Source: an uncultured Pelagibacteraceae bacterium (GTDB taxonomy: Bacteria; Pseudomonadota; Alphaproteobacteria; Pelagibacterales; Pelagibacteraceae). Taken from it: a stretch of 56,958 nt of DNA. How positions within the stretch are numbered: the stretch's first letter is position 1; every line of letters starts with the position of its first letter. The DNA lies in contig CACJUF010000007.1 of NCBI GenBank assembly GCA_902596515.1, forward strand, positions 1 through 56,958. Direction: 5' to 3'. The notes under the pieces were generated by a model. It searched no databases. It saw nothing but the letters and a program-made list of their open reading frames with translations, and was not told where the DNA came from. Shown here piece by piece: positions 32,154 to 41,935 of the stretch. The translations under genes and the position numbers were made by a program.

Positions 32154-33135
32154 AAATAAAAATAATATAATTGGATTTACATTAATCGAAATTCTAATTG
32201 GGGTGGTTATTTCTGCGATTATGATGGCTGCCATGTTTACGACCTATACGGTAGTAAATAACTCATACAGTAAAGTAAGCGATATAGCTGGAATAAGTAG
32301 ATCAGGTAGAGACATTGTTACACTAATGATGAGAGATATTAGATTGGCAGGCTTTAAGTATCATTATGGTACTTTTTCAAATGCTAATCCAGACTTTCCA
32401 AAAAGAGATTATTTAGAATTTATTACTGGTTTTGAAGAAGGATATGATCTTGAAGACAGTCATGCGCCAATAGTAATTTATAAGAATACATTGAGTTACA
32501 GCGAAGTAAATCCTGATCTTGATCTTCCAGGATCGTATGAGGATATTGGAGAAACTGAAAAACACAATCCAACTGATTTTTGTTGCGATAGAATTCACAT
32601 TGTTTATGGAGACTTTGTAGAAGACGATAAACTTCAACCTTATAAAAGATATAAAATTACTTACTATGCTGTGCCTATGAAAAGAGCATCTGATAAAGAG
32701 TACGGACCAAACGAAGAGGATCCGACAGAATATTATGGATTATACCGATCTAAATCAAGTTGGATCCAAAAATTAGATGCCGGTGAGGGAGAGGGTAAAT
32801 GGGTTTATGACTCTGAAAGTGATGACTGTGCAGATTGTTATCGTGCAGAATTAGTCAGAGAATATTTAGAGGATATGGAATTTATAGCGCTAGACCAAAA
32901 TGGAGTGATGGTTGAAGCACAACCTTCAAATATGGAAAAGATAATGAGCATTAGGTCAGTAGATTTAAAATTAACATTTAGATCGTCCACACAAAAAGGA
33001 TATTTCAAAAATAAAATCAATAGAGTAGTAAAATCCTTTACAAATGAAAGAACTAAACAAATTGATAGTAAATTTCATAGAGATACAATTTTTCTAACTG
33101 TACATACAAGAAATATTGGAGGAGGAGATATTTAA
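32128..33135 (+). CDS. PilW-like minor prepilin
   Basis: I start at the ATG at 32128 (MNYRDLVIKNKNNIIG; 335 residues), with an alternative ATG two codons upstream. The open frame continues further back but only within the PilV-like gene. The prepilin helix FTLIEILIGVVISAIMMAAM has Glu at +5. A conserved PilW feature, the stretch SGRDIVTLMMRDIRLAGF, follows. The ectodomain holds a CCDRI and a CADC motif. The end overlaps the PilX-like start by 1 bp. Confidence 0.85.
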   Translation: MNYRDLVIKNKNNIIGFTLIEILIGVVISAIMMAAMFTTYTVVNNSYSKVSDIAGISRSGRDIVTLMMRDIRLAGFKYHYGTFSNANPDFPKRDYLEFITGFEEGYDLEDSHAPIVIYKNTLSYSEVNPDLDLPGSYEDIGETEKHNPTDFCCDRIHIVYGDFVEDDKLQPYKRYKITYYAVPMKRASDKEYGPNEEDPTEYYGLYRSKSSWIQKLDAGEGEGKWVYDSESDDCADCYRAELVREYLEDMEFIALDQNGVMVEAQPSNMEKIMSIRSVDLKLTFRSSTQKGYFKNKINRVVKSFTNERTKQIDSKFHRDTIFLTVHTRNIGGGDI

Positions 33136-34076
33136 TGAACCAAAATTCTGAAAAAGGTTTTGCTTTAGTTTTATCACTAGTCCTTTTGCTGGTTATGTCT
33201 TTGATGGGAGGAACATTAATCGTGATTTCCTCTGGAGATCATAAGAATAACAACACAAGTGACGAGTACCAACAAACTTTTTATGTTGCAGAGACCGCTT
33301 TAATAGAAGGTGAAAAATACATTGCCGATAATTATCTAGGACATTGGATTTCTTCAAGAGATGATCTTATTTATGATGACAAAGATGATGATTACTTTGA
33401 TAGTGCTTGGAGAAACAGATGTGAATTAGAAGGTAAAGATCTTGCTACCTGTACTCAGACCGAAGATGAAGCAAATGAGATTATTGCGTTAAAGAGTGCA
33501 AGGCTTACAAAATTTAATGATTACAAAGATAATTTAGAATTTGGAGAAATTGTAGTCGAGGGTGCACCAATAACTTTAGCGAGAAATGATTGGGGGAAAG
33601 GGATCATGTATAATACAGTTGAAATAGATGATGATAAAATGTCCTTATGTATGCAAAGTTTTAAAAATTTTAAAACTACAACACCTCCAATAAAAATTGC
33701 GTATGAGTTACCAAGTAATCATCCAAGACTTGGAGATTTCTGGAATATTGTTGGTCCAATCGTTACTGCTAATCATTTAATTGAACTTAATACTCCTCGT
33801 TTAGGATTTACAGCAGCTGAACAAACAAGAGTATTAGAGCAAGAAAGGGAGTATTTACAAAGGTTTAAGTATACATTTTTTATCCAACATGTTGGTTTTT
33901 CAACTTACAAAGGAGGCTCAGTTGTTGGTGGTAGTGTAAAAGCTGAGTCGGCCGCTGATGTAGGAAGACAAGGCTCAGCCTACAAAATATATGGGTGCGG
34001 TTTAATGTTCAACCGAAATATGACCAGGGTGAACATCATAGTCCCTTTAACTTCAATGGTTGTTATGCCATATTAA
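33135..34076 (+). CDS. PilX-like minor prepilin
   Basis: 313 residues. The N-terminal MNQNSEKG precedes FALVLSLVLLLVMSLMGG: a prepilin-type helix without Glu at +5, as expected for PilX/GspK-type tip pilins. The following region YQQTFYVAETALIEGEKYIAD matches the PilX N-terminal signature (AE-x-A-x-x-x-G). The stop is followed 4 nt later by the next gene. Confidence 0.82.
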   Translation: MNQNSEKGFALVLSLVLLLVMSLMGGTLIVISSGDHKNNNTSDEYQQTFYVAETALIEGEKYIADNYLGHWISSRDDLIYDDKDDDYFDSAWRNRCELEGKDLATCTQTEDEANEIIALKSARLTKFNDYKDNLEFGEIVVEGAPITLARNDWGKGIMYNTVEIDDDKMSLCMQSFKNFKTTTPPIKIAYELPSNHPRLGDFWNIVGPIVTANHLIELNTPRLGFTAAEQTRVLEQEREYLQRFKYTFFIQHVGFSTYKGGSVVGGSVKAESAADVGRQGSAYKIYGCGLMFNRNMTRVNIIVPLTSMVVMPY

Positions 34077-34079
34077 ACT

Positions 34080-34592
34080 ATGATTAAAAATATTAATTTT
34101 AAATTGATAATATTGATATTTTTGTTGTCGACTTCATATTCAATGTCTAGAGAATGTGAATTAGAATTTGATATAGGCGATAATGTCGAAAAAATATTTA
34201 ATGATATGGGTTTAGAAAAAAATAGCTTAATTGAAGAAACTTATCTTGATTATTATGAACAAGAAACAAATTATGTGTGTCCTGATAGTGGGATGAATGG
34301 TGGGATTATGCAAGTTTATGTAATAGATGATGAGGTAATAGGTATTAAATTTAAAAACTCTACATATGAGAAGGAAAATTTTAACGAAAATAATTTGATT
34401 TATTATTATGTTAAAGAAAATTTTAAAATCCAAGAAGTAGAAAAAATAAGCCCTATAGATACAAATGGAGGAGCTAATTGGAAAGCAGCAGGAAAACTCT
34501 ACATTTATGATAAACTTTATGTAAAGGAAAAATTAAAATTGGCAGAGGAGTTATTAATAACAAATGAGAAATTCTTTTATTCATATTTTTAA
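34080..34592 (+). CDS. Unknown secreted protein in the minor-pilin operon
   Basis: 170 residues with a signal peptide (about 1-22, hydrophobic core KLIILIFLLSTSYS). The mature part is acidic and Tyr/Asn-rich with only two cysteines (ECELEF and YVCPDSG) about 35 residues apart, which could form one disulfide. It lies 4 nt after the PilX-like gene and its stop overlaps the pilY1 start. Its position suggests a role at the pilus tip or in PilY1 export. I do not recognise any family; it is not a prepilin, since it lacks the G/FxxxE site. Confidence 0.7.
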   Translation: MIKNINFKLIILIFLLSTSYSMSRECELEFDIGDNVEKIFNDMGLEKNSLIEETYLDYYEQETNYVCPDSGMNGGIMQVYVIDDEVIGIKFKNSTYEKENFNENNLIYYYVKENFKIQEVEKISPIDTNGGANWKAAGKLYIYDKLYVKEKLKLAEELLITNEKFFYSYF

Positions 34593-37500
34593 TGATAAAT
34601 AAATTTAAAATAATTTTTATTAGCTTTTTAATTTCACTCTTAAATATTACTGGAGTTGGAATTGCTAAACCTTTACCACCAGGATCTGGAGCAGGAGATA
34701 TTCCAGCGAATATACTTATACTTTTAGATACCTCTGAAAGTATGAATTCAAATCCTTTTGGTGGGGATATGTTATCAAAGGTAGGTGATGTTATTTTGCT
34801 TGATGACGGTGATATTCTTGTTGGGCAAATGGATAGTGCTGGTGTTGTTAAAATGAATTATGCCTCCGAAGAACTCGATAGAACTTTTAACAATAATAAA
34901 GGTTCAGTTCGTGGAAATTCTCAATATTCTTGTAAACTTATGGGAGGAAGTTTGCAACCTTTTGGTTTTTCAACTGTTACAGGTATGGCCAAATCATCAA
35001 ATGTAAAAGGTCACACCGGTGAAGCTATATATGTTTTAGGTCCAGAGGCTAAAGTGATCGGAATGGATACAGATGGAAACTGTTTAGAAGTTATATGGGG
35101 GAGTGATTTAGGTAGAACTCACACCAAGAAAAAAGATAAGTTAGTGCCGAAGGCTTTAACAATTGGAACAATTGGTACAAACGATCACCTCCTAATTACA
35201 TCTATGGAAATATGGTGCTCAAATTATAAAAATAGAAAGAAATGTAGAAGTAATAAATTCTTTAGGTTTGATTTAAAATTGTATTCAAAGAATTTAACAA
35301 CTGGTGACGTTCAATTATTTTCTTTAGATAGCAAATATAGAGAAGCTCTTCAGCATGCTACCTCAATGACAATAGATAGTAATGGCGAATATTTATATTC
35401 ATCTGCTAATGGATTTATATACAGAACGAAATTAAAAAAAGAGGGTAATAATTATAGTTTAGAGGGAGCAGTTTATAAATTTGATAATACAGGAGACTCA
35501 AGTTATAACTCAGCCACTCAGATAGAAATTGATCCTCAGGACTCAAATGTAATGTATGTGACAAGTGAAAGCTCAAGCTCACTTCAAAAGCTTACAATTT
35601 CAAGTGATAAAAATACTTTAACAGAAAGTATTATAATTGGTGGTGCTGACGACAGTGATCAAACACCTTCTGGTGCTGCTGATGAAAATGAGAGTTCATT
35701 AATTAATATGTTAAAAACAAGGGCCTTGTTTGTTGGTGAAGATAGAGTTTGGACTGCTGGTGAGAAAATTACTTTACAGGAATATAATATTAGCGAAGAC
35801 AGAATTAAATGGGTTGATGAAATGGGATCTAGTAGATTTAGTAGGATTGATGGTGCGATCAGAGCTATAAGAGCAGTGGTACAAGATAGTTCTTTATTAC
35901 AAGGGGCTCGTTTTGGATTTGGTGAATGGAACGCTGGAGAAATTGAGGTTAAAAGAACTGGTAATAGTTCAAGTTTATGGAAAATAAACGGTGATTATGC
36001 ATGTAACTGTGAAAAAAAGAAACCAGGAATGAAGCCATGGCAAAAATGTAATCCAAATTGTAATTATTATCAATTTGGTGGATGGAAAGGCGATCATCCA
36101 CTAGGAAGAACAGCTCAATGCACTAATAACTCATGTATAAGAGTGGGTATAGATAAAGATAACTCTCAACTTATAATTAATAGACTTAATTCATTAAAAC
36201 CAAGGGGTATTAGATTTGGAACTGATGCTAGAGCTTTTGCGCAACTTGCATACGGTTATTACACAGACCCCAAAGTTGTGGATAGAGAGGATAAGCCATT
36301 AGCTCCTGCGTCTGAGTCTGAGAGATTAGAATGCCAACAAAATTATGTAATTATAATTGGTGATGGTGAGTGGAGAAATCATGATTATGCAAAACAAAAA
36401 ATAAATAATTTAAGAAAAGAAAGAGACGTTAAAACTTTAGTAATTGCTTATGGTAAAGGTATTTCAGAAAAAGGAAAGAAAAAATTTCAGGAAATTGCAA
36501 TAGCGGGAACATGCGATAATGAGGATAGTTCTGATTGTAGAGATAGAATAGACGCTGAGACTCCCGGTGATTTATTGACTAAACTAAAAAGTGAAGTTGA
36601 GAGGATAGTAGCAAGTAGATTGTCATTTACAGCTCCATCAATTACAGCAGAATTGTCTGGAGAAGAAGGTGGAAGTTTATTTCAAGCCCAATTTAAATAT
36701 GCATTACACGGTGAATGGGAAGGCACACTTCTTAGAAAACATATAAGAGAAGATGGAACAATTGTAGATAACATAGCAGACACACGCGTTTACAATGTTG
36801 CACAAATAATTCGGGAACAGGCAGTAAATGAAAAAAGAAAAATTTGGACTGCATATGAGGGATTAGATTATATATCAAGCTATAATAACTTTACTGAAGA
36901 TAATGCTAGCACTATTAATGGATTATTTGGTCTGTTTGGTGATGTTGTACCTAATTTTCACAACTCTTCTTCAATGTGTAAAGATGATCTTGAAGGCACT
37001 CCAGGTTTAGACACCAATGCTGATGACATTAAAGGACTAATTAATTTTGCGAGAGGAAAAGATTATTTTGCTTACGGCGGTTGCGATAATACTAAAAAAG
37101 TAAGAACATCAGTCCTGGGAGATATTTACCACTCACAAATAGTAGAGGTTGGAAGGCCTAAAGCTAATACAAATTTCACATCTACACATCAAGAGGCATA
37201 TTGGAGATATATTAATAATTATGATAATTGGGCAAGAGGTGTTACTCGAGATGATATAATGTATTTTGGTGCAAACGATGGAGCGCTTCACGCAGTAAGA
37301 ACCGGTTCTGGAAGATTAAGATATGGTGGAGAAATTGGTCAAGAAATCTGGGCATTTATTCCACCATTCATGGCTGCAAAATTACCCACAGTAGTAAATG
37401 AAGGATTAAATAATGTTCTAGGACAAAACAGAGGAGGTACTAATGCAATCTTTACGGTGGACGGATCACCAGTTGTTCATGATGTATACATACAAGGATT

Positions 37501-39448
37501 TAAAATTGTCGCTAACGAAGATGGTGAGGGTGGTACTTCAATTGTCAGAGAAAGTTCAAAGAACTGGCATACAATTTTATTCATACCATACGGAAGAGGT
37601 GGACCTGGGTTCTCTGTTTTAGATATTACAAAGCCAGATAATCCTATTCACATGTATTCAATTTACAATGATAGAGCTAATTCAAGAGTTTTACATGCAA
37701 ATGTAAATGGAGCGATTAGTTCTTATGATTACACGAGTAAAAATTTAAGGATAGACGAGTCTGAGGAAGCTATTAATGCAAGAAAAATAGAGCAAGATGC
37801 ACGTGCTGCAGATATAGCGCTAGATGCAAATGGAGATAATTATACTAATAGAGATACAAAATCTACATGTATGTCAAACTCTGATGTAGGAACAAATTTA
37901 AAATTTCATAATGCTACCTATGATCAAGGTAGTGCATGTTACGCAGGATCAACATTTACTTTTGTAACTGATGCTTTAGATAATATTGATCCAATAGTTG
38001 CATCTGATTTTACTGTAATTTATGAAAAAGATGGAACAACTACAGAGGTTCCTGTTGCTGGCATTAATAAACAAGGTAGTGAAGTTGAATTTACATTCTC
38101 TTCTGAGATGGTTTATAATGCAAGTACTGGCTTAACTTCAGATAAAGAAGATGTTCCTTTCACAATTATGTTACCTGCTGCATTAGATATGGACGAAACC
38201 CAGTATGACTATTCTAAGCTTGGTGAGACTTGGTCAACTCCAAGAATAATAAGAATGCCAACAAGTAAAGACAGTTCTTTAGATGATGATAACTATGTAG
38301 CTGTTTTACCTGGTGGCTTTGGTACCACTGACGGTATTGGCTCTGCTGTGTTTTTAGTTGATCTTGAGGATCCAGCCAATAATGGAGGAGCTATCTTTGG
38401 GTCGGATCAAAATTTAGGTCCAATTAAAATTGTTGATGTACCAGGCAATGGTATAACCAATTCTATTACTGGTAATCCTGTTGTTGTAACTCCTGATACA
38501 TTTAGAGGTGTGCCTTGGAGAGGTGCTATGGTTTATGTAAATGATTTAGAGGGAAAAATTACTAAGATCAATTTAACAAATCAGCAAAAAGATATCACAG
38601 AAATTGATATTTTTGATCAAAGAACCATATTTGATTTAAAAGCAAACAATATAAACCAAAGATTAAGTTATTTTGGTATGGAAGCTGCATATGGTCAAAG
38701 CACAAGAAATTTATGGTTGTTCGGTGGAACAGGTGATTTTAGAGATGTTGGTTCTAGAATAGCTGGTATGGATAACTTATTGTATGGTATTAGAGATGTA
38801 GACTTTCCAAACTTTTATCATGGTGAAATTGCAGTCCCAGCAGCAGACTCTGCTGATGAAAATGGAAATTCAAATTTTAAAACAGTAGCTCTTCAAGCAG
38901 TTGCAAATGCACCTAATGTTGATGATAAAAACCCAGATGCAGCTGATTGTGGTTATACAAGAGTTAGAAACAGAGCGGAGAAGTGTCCTGGGGCAGGAAG
39001 GGTTGGATGGATATTTAAACTCGATGATCCAGAATTAAATAAAAATCCAAACGGAGATAATAATAATAGATTTAGAAAGGCAACCGCAATACCAACTATT
39101 TTTGGTGGAACAGTTTACTATCCTGTTTATGAACCACCACCAAAAGGAGATATAACATGTAGTGTTGGTAAGGCATTCATTTGTGCTGCAGATGATGAGT
39201 GTGGTATTAACCAAGCAGAAAAAATTCAGTTTGCAGAAAAAAATGTTAGATCTGAAAGTGAATTTGATGAAAGTGCAGGATGTTTTTATTTACAAAGAGG
39301 AATACTTTCGCAATTTGTTATCTCCGGTAATAAATTATTTGCTAACGTAACAACAGAATCGGATGATCAGGCAGATACTTTAGTAACCTTGTTAGGAAGT
39401 GATAAAGATATACAAGTGTATAGAGGAAGTTGGCAAGAAAACTTTTAA
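34592..39448 (+). CDS. pilY1: PilY1-like pilus tip adhesin/assembly protein
   Basis: 1,618 residues with a signal peptide (about 1-25). A von Willebrand A domain starts at once: MIDAS motif LLDTSESM (D46, S48, S50), with the threonine in FGTDARAFA (about 541-549) and the later Asp in VIIIGDGEW (about 584-592). Between the MIDAS strand and the first VWA helix (SRFSRIDGAIRAI, about 413-425) lie some 350 residues with beta-propeller-like repeats. The C-terminal half has the PilY1 propeller (VDGSPVVHDVYIQG, GTGDFRD and others). Many Asp/Asn-rich loops suggest calcium binding. Joins the minor pilins at the pilus tip in adhesion, surface sensing and retraction control. Confidence 0.92.
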   Translation: MINKFKIIFISFLISLLNITGVGIAKPLPPGSGAGDIPANILILLDTSESMNSNPFGGDMLSKVGDVILLDDGDILVGQMDSAGVVKMNYASEELDRTFNNNKGSVRGNSQYSCKLMGGSLQPFGFSTVTGMAKSSNVKGHTGEAIYVLGPEAKVIGMDTDGNCLEVIWGSDLGRTHTKKKDKLVPKALTIGTIGTNDHLLITSMEIWCSNYKNRKKCRSNKFFRFDLKLYSKNLTTGDVQLFSLDSKYREALQHATSMTIDSNGEYLYSSANGFIYRTKLKKEGNNYSLEGAVYKFDNTGDSSYNSATQIEIDPQDSNVMYVTSESSSSLQKLTISSDKNTLTESIIIGGADDSDQTPSGAADENESSLINMLKTRALFVGEDRVWTAGEKITLQEYNISEDRIKWVDEMGSSRFSRIDGAIRAIRAVVQDSSLLQGARFGFGEWNAGEIEVKRTGNSSSLWKINGDYACNCEKKKPGMKPWQKCNPNCNYYQFGGWKGDHPLGRTAQCTNNSCIRVGIDKDNSQLIINRLNSLKPRGIRFGTDARAFAQLAYGYYTDPKVVDREDKPLAPASESERLECQQNYVIIIGDGEWRNHDYAKQKINNLRKERDVKTLVIAYGKGISEKGKKKFQEIAIAGTCDNEDSSDCRDRIDAETPGDLLTKLKSEVERIVASRLSFTAPSITAELSGEEGGSLFQAQFKYALHGEWEGTLLRKHIREDGTIVDNIADTRVYNVAQIIREQAVNEKRKIWTAYEGLDYISSYNNFTEDNASTINGLFGLFGDVVPNFHNSSSMCKDDLEGTPGLDTNADDIKGLINFARGKDYFAYGGCDNTKKVRTSVLGDIYHSQIVEVGRPKANTNFTSTHQEAYWRYINNYDNWARGVTRDDIMYFGANDGALHAVRTGSGRLRYGGEIGQEIWAFIPPFMAAKLPTVVNEGLNNVLGQNRGGTNAIFTVDGSPVVHDVYIQGFKIVANEDGEGGTSIVRESSKNWHTILFIPYGRGGPGFSVLDITKPDNPIHMYSIYNDRANSRVLHANVNGAISSYDYTSKNLRIDESEEAINARKIEQDARAADIALDANGDNYTNRDTKSTCMSNSDVGTNLKFHNATYDQGSACYAGSTFTFVTDALDNIDPIVASDFTVIYEKDGTTTEVPVAGINKQGSEVEFTFSSEMVYNASTGLTSDKEDVPFTIMLPAALDMDETQYDYSKLGETWSTPRIIRMPTSKDSSLDDDNYVAVLPGGFGTTDGIGSAVFLVDLEDPANNGGAIFGSDQNLGPIKIVDVPGNGITNSITGNPVVVTPDTFRGVPWRGAMVYVNDLEGKITKINLTNQQKDITEIDIFDQRTIFDLKANNINQRLSYFGMEAAYGQSTRNLWLFGGTGDFRDVGSRIAGMDNLLYGIRDVDFPNFYHGEIAVPAADSADENGNSNFKTVALQAVANAPNVDDKNPDAADCGYTRVRNRAEKCPGAGRVGWIFKLDDPELNKNPNGDNNNRFRKATAIPTIFGGTVYYPVYEPPPKGDITCSVGKAFICAADDECGINQAEKIQFAEKNVRSESEFDESAGCFYLQRGILSQFVISGNKLFANVTTESDDQADTLVTLLGSDKDIQVYRGSWQENF

Positions 39449-39465
39449 TTTAATCGATACTTCTT

Positions 39466-40215
39466 TCAAATCATATGTTTTATAAAGATATAGAGCGTTA
39501 TGCCAAGAATAATATATGGACCAAATGGTATTTGAGAAGATAAGTTCTTAGATTTGTTGACCAATGATGGTAATGAAAATCCTAAAGCAATAATTGAGGA
39601 TAAAAATAATACAAAAGGTATTGAAACCCAGCCAAACCAAAATCCAATAGCCGATAATAGTTTAGCATCTCCTAAACCCATACCTTCTTTATTTCTTACT
39701 TTTTTATATACAAAAATAATTAACCATATAATTAAATATCCAATAACACCTCCAATTAATGAATTGATATAGTTTGGAAATAAAAAATTATCTAAATTAG
39801 GATCAAATGATTTTATAAAACCAATAAACATTAATGGAAATGTTAAAGAGTTTGGAATAATGAAATGTTTTAGATCAATAAAGAAGATAATAACAAAAAA
39901 AACACTTAGTATTACTAGTAATAATGAGGTGATGCTAATTCCATAGAAATAATATATAATAGTAAATGAAATTGCAGTTATTAGTTCTACAATAAAATAT
40001 TGAAAGCTAATTTTGTAGTCACAGTTTCTGCACTTTCTTTTTAATAATAAAAAGGAGATTAAAGGAATATTATCGAACCATTTGATTGTTTTTTGACAAC
40101 TAGGGCAAAAAGATCGAGTAAATATAACACTTTTATCCATGGGTAAACGATGGATACAAACGTTAGAAAAACTACCCCAGATGCAGCCTAAAACAAAAAA
40201 TAGTACGAAAAACAC
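39466..40215 (-). CDS. pilD: Prepilin leader peptidase / N-methyltransferase
   Basis: Cleaves and N-methylates prepilins in the inner membrane. 249 residues with about seven to eight helices. The N-terminal cytoplasmic domain has GSFSNVCIHRLP and the two CxxC pairs CPSC (37-40) and CRNC (62-65). The aspartyl protease residues are in FFIDLKHFIIPN and the GxGD motif in GMGLGDAKLLSAIGFW. Opposite in direction to the rest of the cluster: convergent with pilY1 (17-bp gap) and divergent from the GAF-PP2C gene. Confidence 0.95.
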   Translation of the reverse strand: MFFVLFFVLGCIWGSFSNVCIHRLPMDKSVIFTRSFCPSCQKTIKWFDNIPLISFLLLKRKCRNCDYKISFQYFIVELITAISFTIIYYFYGISITSLLLVILSVFFVIIFFIDLKHFIIPNSLTFPLMFIGFIKSFDPNLDNFLFPNYINSLIGGVIGYLIIWLIIFVYKKVRNKEGMGLGDAKLLSAIGFWFGWVSIPFVLFLSSIIALGFSLPSLVNKSKNLSSQIPFGPYIILGITLYIFIKHMI

Positions 40216-40293
40216 TAATTAAATTTTAAATTGGGAGGCAATATTAATAATTCCGTCAATACAGTATTGAATAAGCACAACAGCGTCTTGCAA

Positions 40294-41661
40294 ATGTATG
40301 TAAAGACCAGGAGTATTAATTATGATTTCCATAAGAGTTTAAATTATCAAAAAAAAAGTGTAATTCCAAATACAAAAATGTTTTTTAGACAAAAAAAAAT
40401 TGAGCCAAACAAAGAAAACATAGCCTTAAATGAAGATTTAGCAATTATTACAAAAATGAATCAAGAGTTTGCAACATCTCTTGATTTAAAAGAAACTTTA
40501 CAAACTGCTCTCGAAGTAATTATAAAAAGAATCGATGCGCAGGCTGCAAATATTTTTTTAATTGATGAAAAGAAACAAGTTTTTCAATGTATCGCTTCGA
40601 AATATCAATCGTATCTAGATGAATATGAAATACCATTAACCCAAGGTGTAATGGGTAAAGCAGTTTTACAAAAAAAATGTATAAGAGTTGGAAACGTTCG
40701 AAAAGATGTAAGAGAAATTGCAGAATTTTATTTTGATTTAGATAACAAAACTAATTTTACAACATATTCTGTTTTATGTTCACCACTCATTGCAGCAAAT
40801 GAATGTATTGGAGTAATTCATTGTTTAAATAAAAAAAGTAATTCAAAATTGTTTGAGGAGAGTGATAGAAAATTATTAGAAACTTTATCAGCACCTGCAG
40901 CATTAGCAATTAGAAATGCAAAGATGGCAAAAGAACTTGTTGATAAAAATAGAATTCAAAAAGAAATAGAGATTGTTGGTGAAATACAAAAAACTTTATT
41001 ATCAAAAAACAAAAAAGAAAATTTTCCTATCGCTGGAATAAATATTCCGGCAAAGATTGTATCAGGAGACTTCTATAATTTTTCTGACTTAGGAGATGGA
41101 AAGTTTGGTTTTGGCGTTGCAGATGTTTCTGGTAAAGGAATTAAATCTTCTTTGTTGATGTCTAAAGCATCAAGTTTGTATAGATGTCTTAGTAAAACAA
41201 TTTATTCTGCATCTGACTTGCTAGATCTTTTAAATAAAGAGATATGTGAAACAACCTCACGTGGGATGTTTGTAACAATGCTAATTGGAATTTATGATAG
41301 CAAAAAAAATGAATTACTTTTATCAAATGCTGGTCACGAACCTCCACTTATCTTTTCTAGGGATGGAAAATTTTCTAATCATACAGAAGCAGGACCACCT
41401 TTAGGTATAATGTCAAAAATAAAATATAAAGAAACAAAAATTAACTTTGCAAACAGCTCAATGTATGTTTTCACCGATGGAATTACTGAAATTAAAGATC
41501 CAAATGGAGAAATGTTAGGTGCAGATGGCTTTCAAAATTATATTATTAAACATAAAGACAAACCAAATCATGAAAGATTAAAAATAATTGTTGAAGATAT
41601 AATTAAATCAGGAAAAATTCAGAAAGATGATCTAACAATTCTTGTTGTGGATGGAAATTAG
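40294..41661 (+). CDS. GAF-PP2C serine phosphatase (RsbU/SpoIIE-like)
   Basis: A cytoplasmic PP2C-type phosphatase with a sensory GAF domain, 455 residues from the ATG at 40294. An ATG at 40378 is an alternative, and the frame is open back to 40219. The GAF domain spans about 55-205 (LDLKETLQTALEVII through SAPAALAIRNAK). A short helix (VDKNRIQKEIEIVGEIQKTLL) leads to the SpoIIE domain with metal-binding SGDFYNF, GVADVSGKGIKSSLLMSKASS, GHEPPLIF and FTDGITEIKDP. Such enzymes dephosphorylate STAS anti-anti-sigma proteins; an RsbV-like STAS protein lies 9 kb downstream. Its 3' end is duplicated just downstream (41663-41817). Confidence 0.87.
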   Translation: MYVKTRSINYDFHKSLNYQKKSVIPNTKMFFRQKKIEPNKENIALNEDLAIITKMNQEFATSLDLKETLQTALEVIIKRIDAQAANIFLIDEKKQVFQCIASKYQSYLDEYEIPLTQGVMGKAVLQKKCIRVGNVRKDVREIAEFYFDLDNKTNFTTYSVLCSPLIAANECIGVIHCLNKKSNSKLFEESDRKLLETLSAPAALAIRNAKMAKELVDKNRIQKEIEIVGEIQKTLLSKNKKENFPIAGINIPAKIVSGDFYNFSDLGDGKFGFGVADVSGKGIKSSLLMSKASSLYRCLSKTIYSASDLLDLLNKEICETTSRGMFVTMLIGIYDSKKNELLLSNAGHEPPLIFSRDGKFSNHTEAGPPLGIMSKIKYKETKINFANSSMYVFTDGITEIKDPNGEMLGADGFQNYIIKHKDKPNHERLKIIVEDIIKSGKIQKDDLTILVVDGN

Positions 41662-41662
41662 T

Positions 41663-41817
41663 AGAAATGTTAGGTGTAGATAGTTTTCAAAATTAAATTA
41701 TTAAACATAAAGACAAACCAAATCATAAAAAATTAAAAATAATTTTTAAAAAAATAATTTAAACACGGAAAAGTTAGAAAGATTGCTAAACAATTATTAT
41801 TTTGATAAAAATTAATT
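41663..41817 (+). pseudogene. Decayed tandem duplicate of the PP2C gene's 3' end
   Basis: The 155 bp after the PP2C stop repeat its last ~155 bp (41508-41662) at an exact 155-bp offset. The copy begins AGAAATGTTAGGTGTAGAT against AGAAATGTTAGGTGCAGAT in the gene, and a 33-nt core around AAACATAAAGACAAACC is unchanged. Identity falls toward the end, and stop codons (TAA, TAG, TGA) interrupt the copied frame. It is a non-functional remnant drifting toward higher A+T. Confidence 0.85.
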
Positions 41818-41935
41818 GAAATTCAGAAAAAATTTAAAAATTCACCTCAAATTAGAAAAAAAATATCAATTTTGAATTGTATTTTTAAGTTTTTTTGAAT
41901 TTAATCTTAAAATTTCATCTTTAAGGAGTGTTTTC

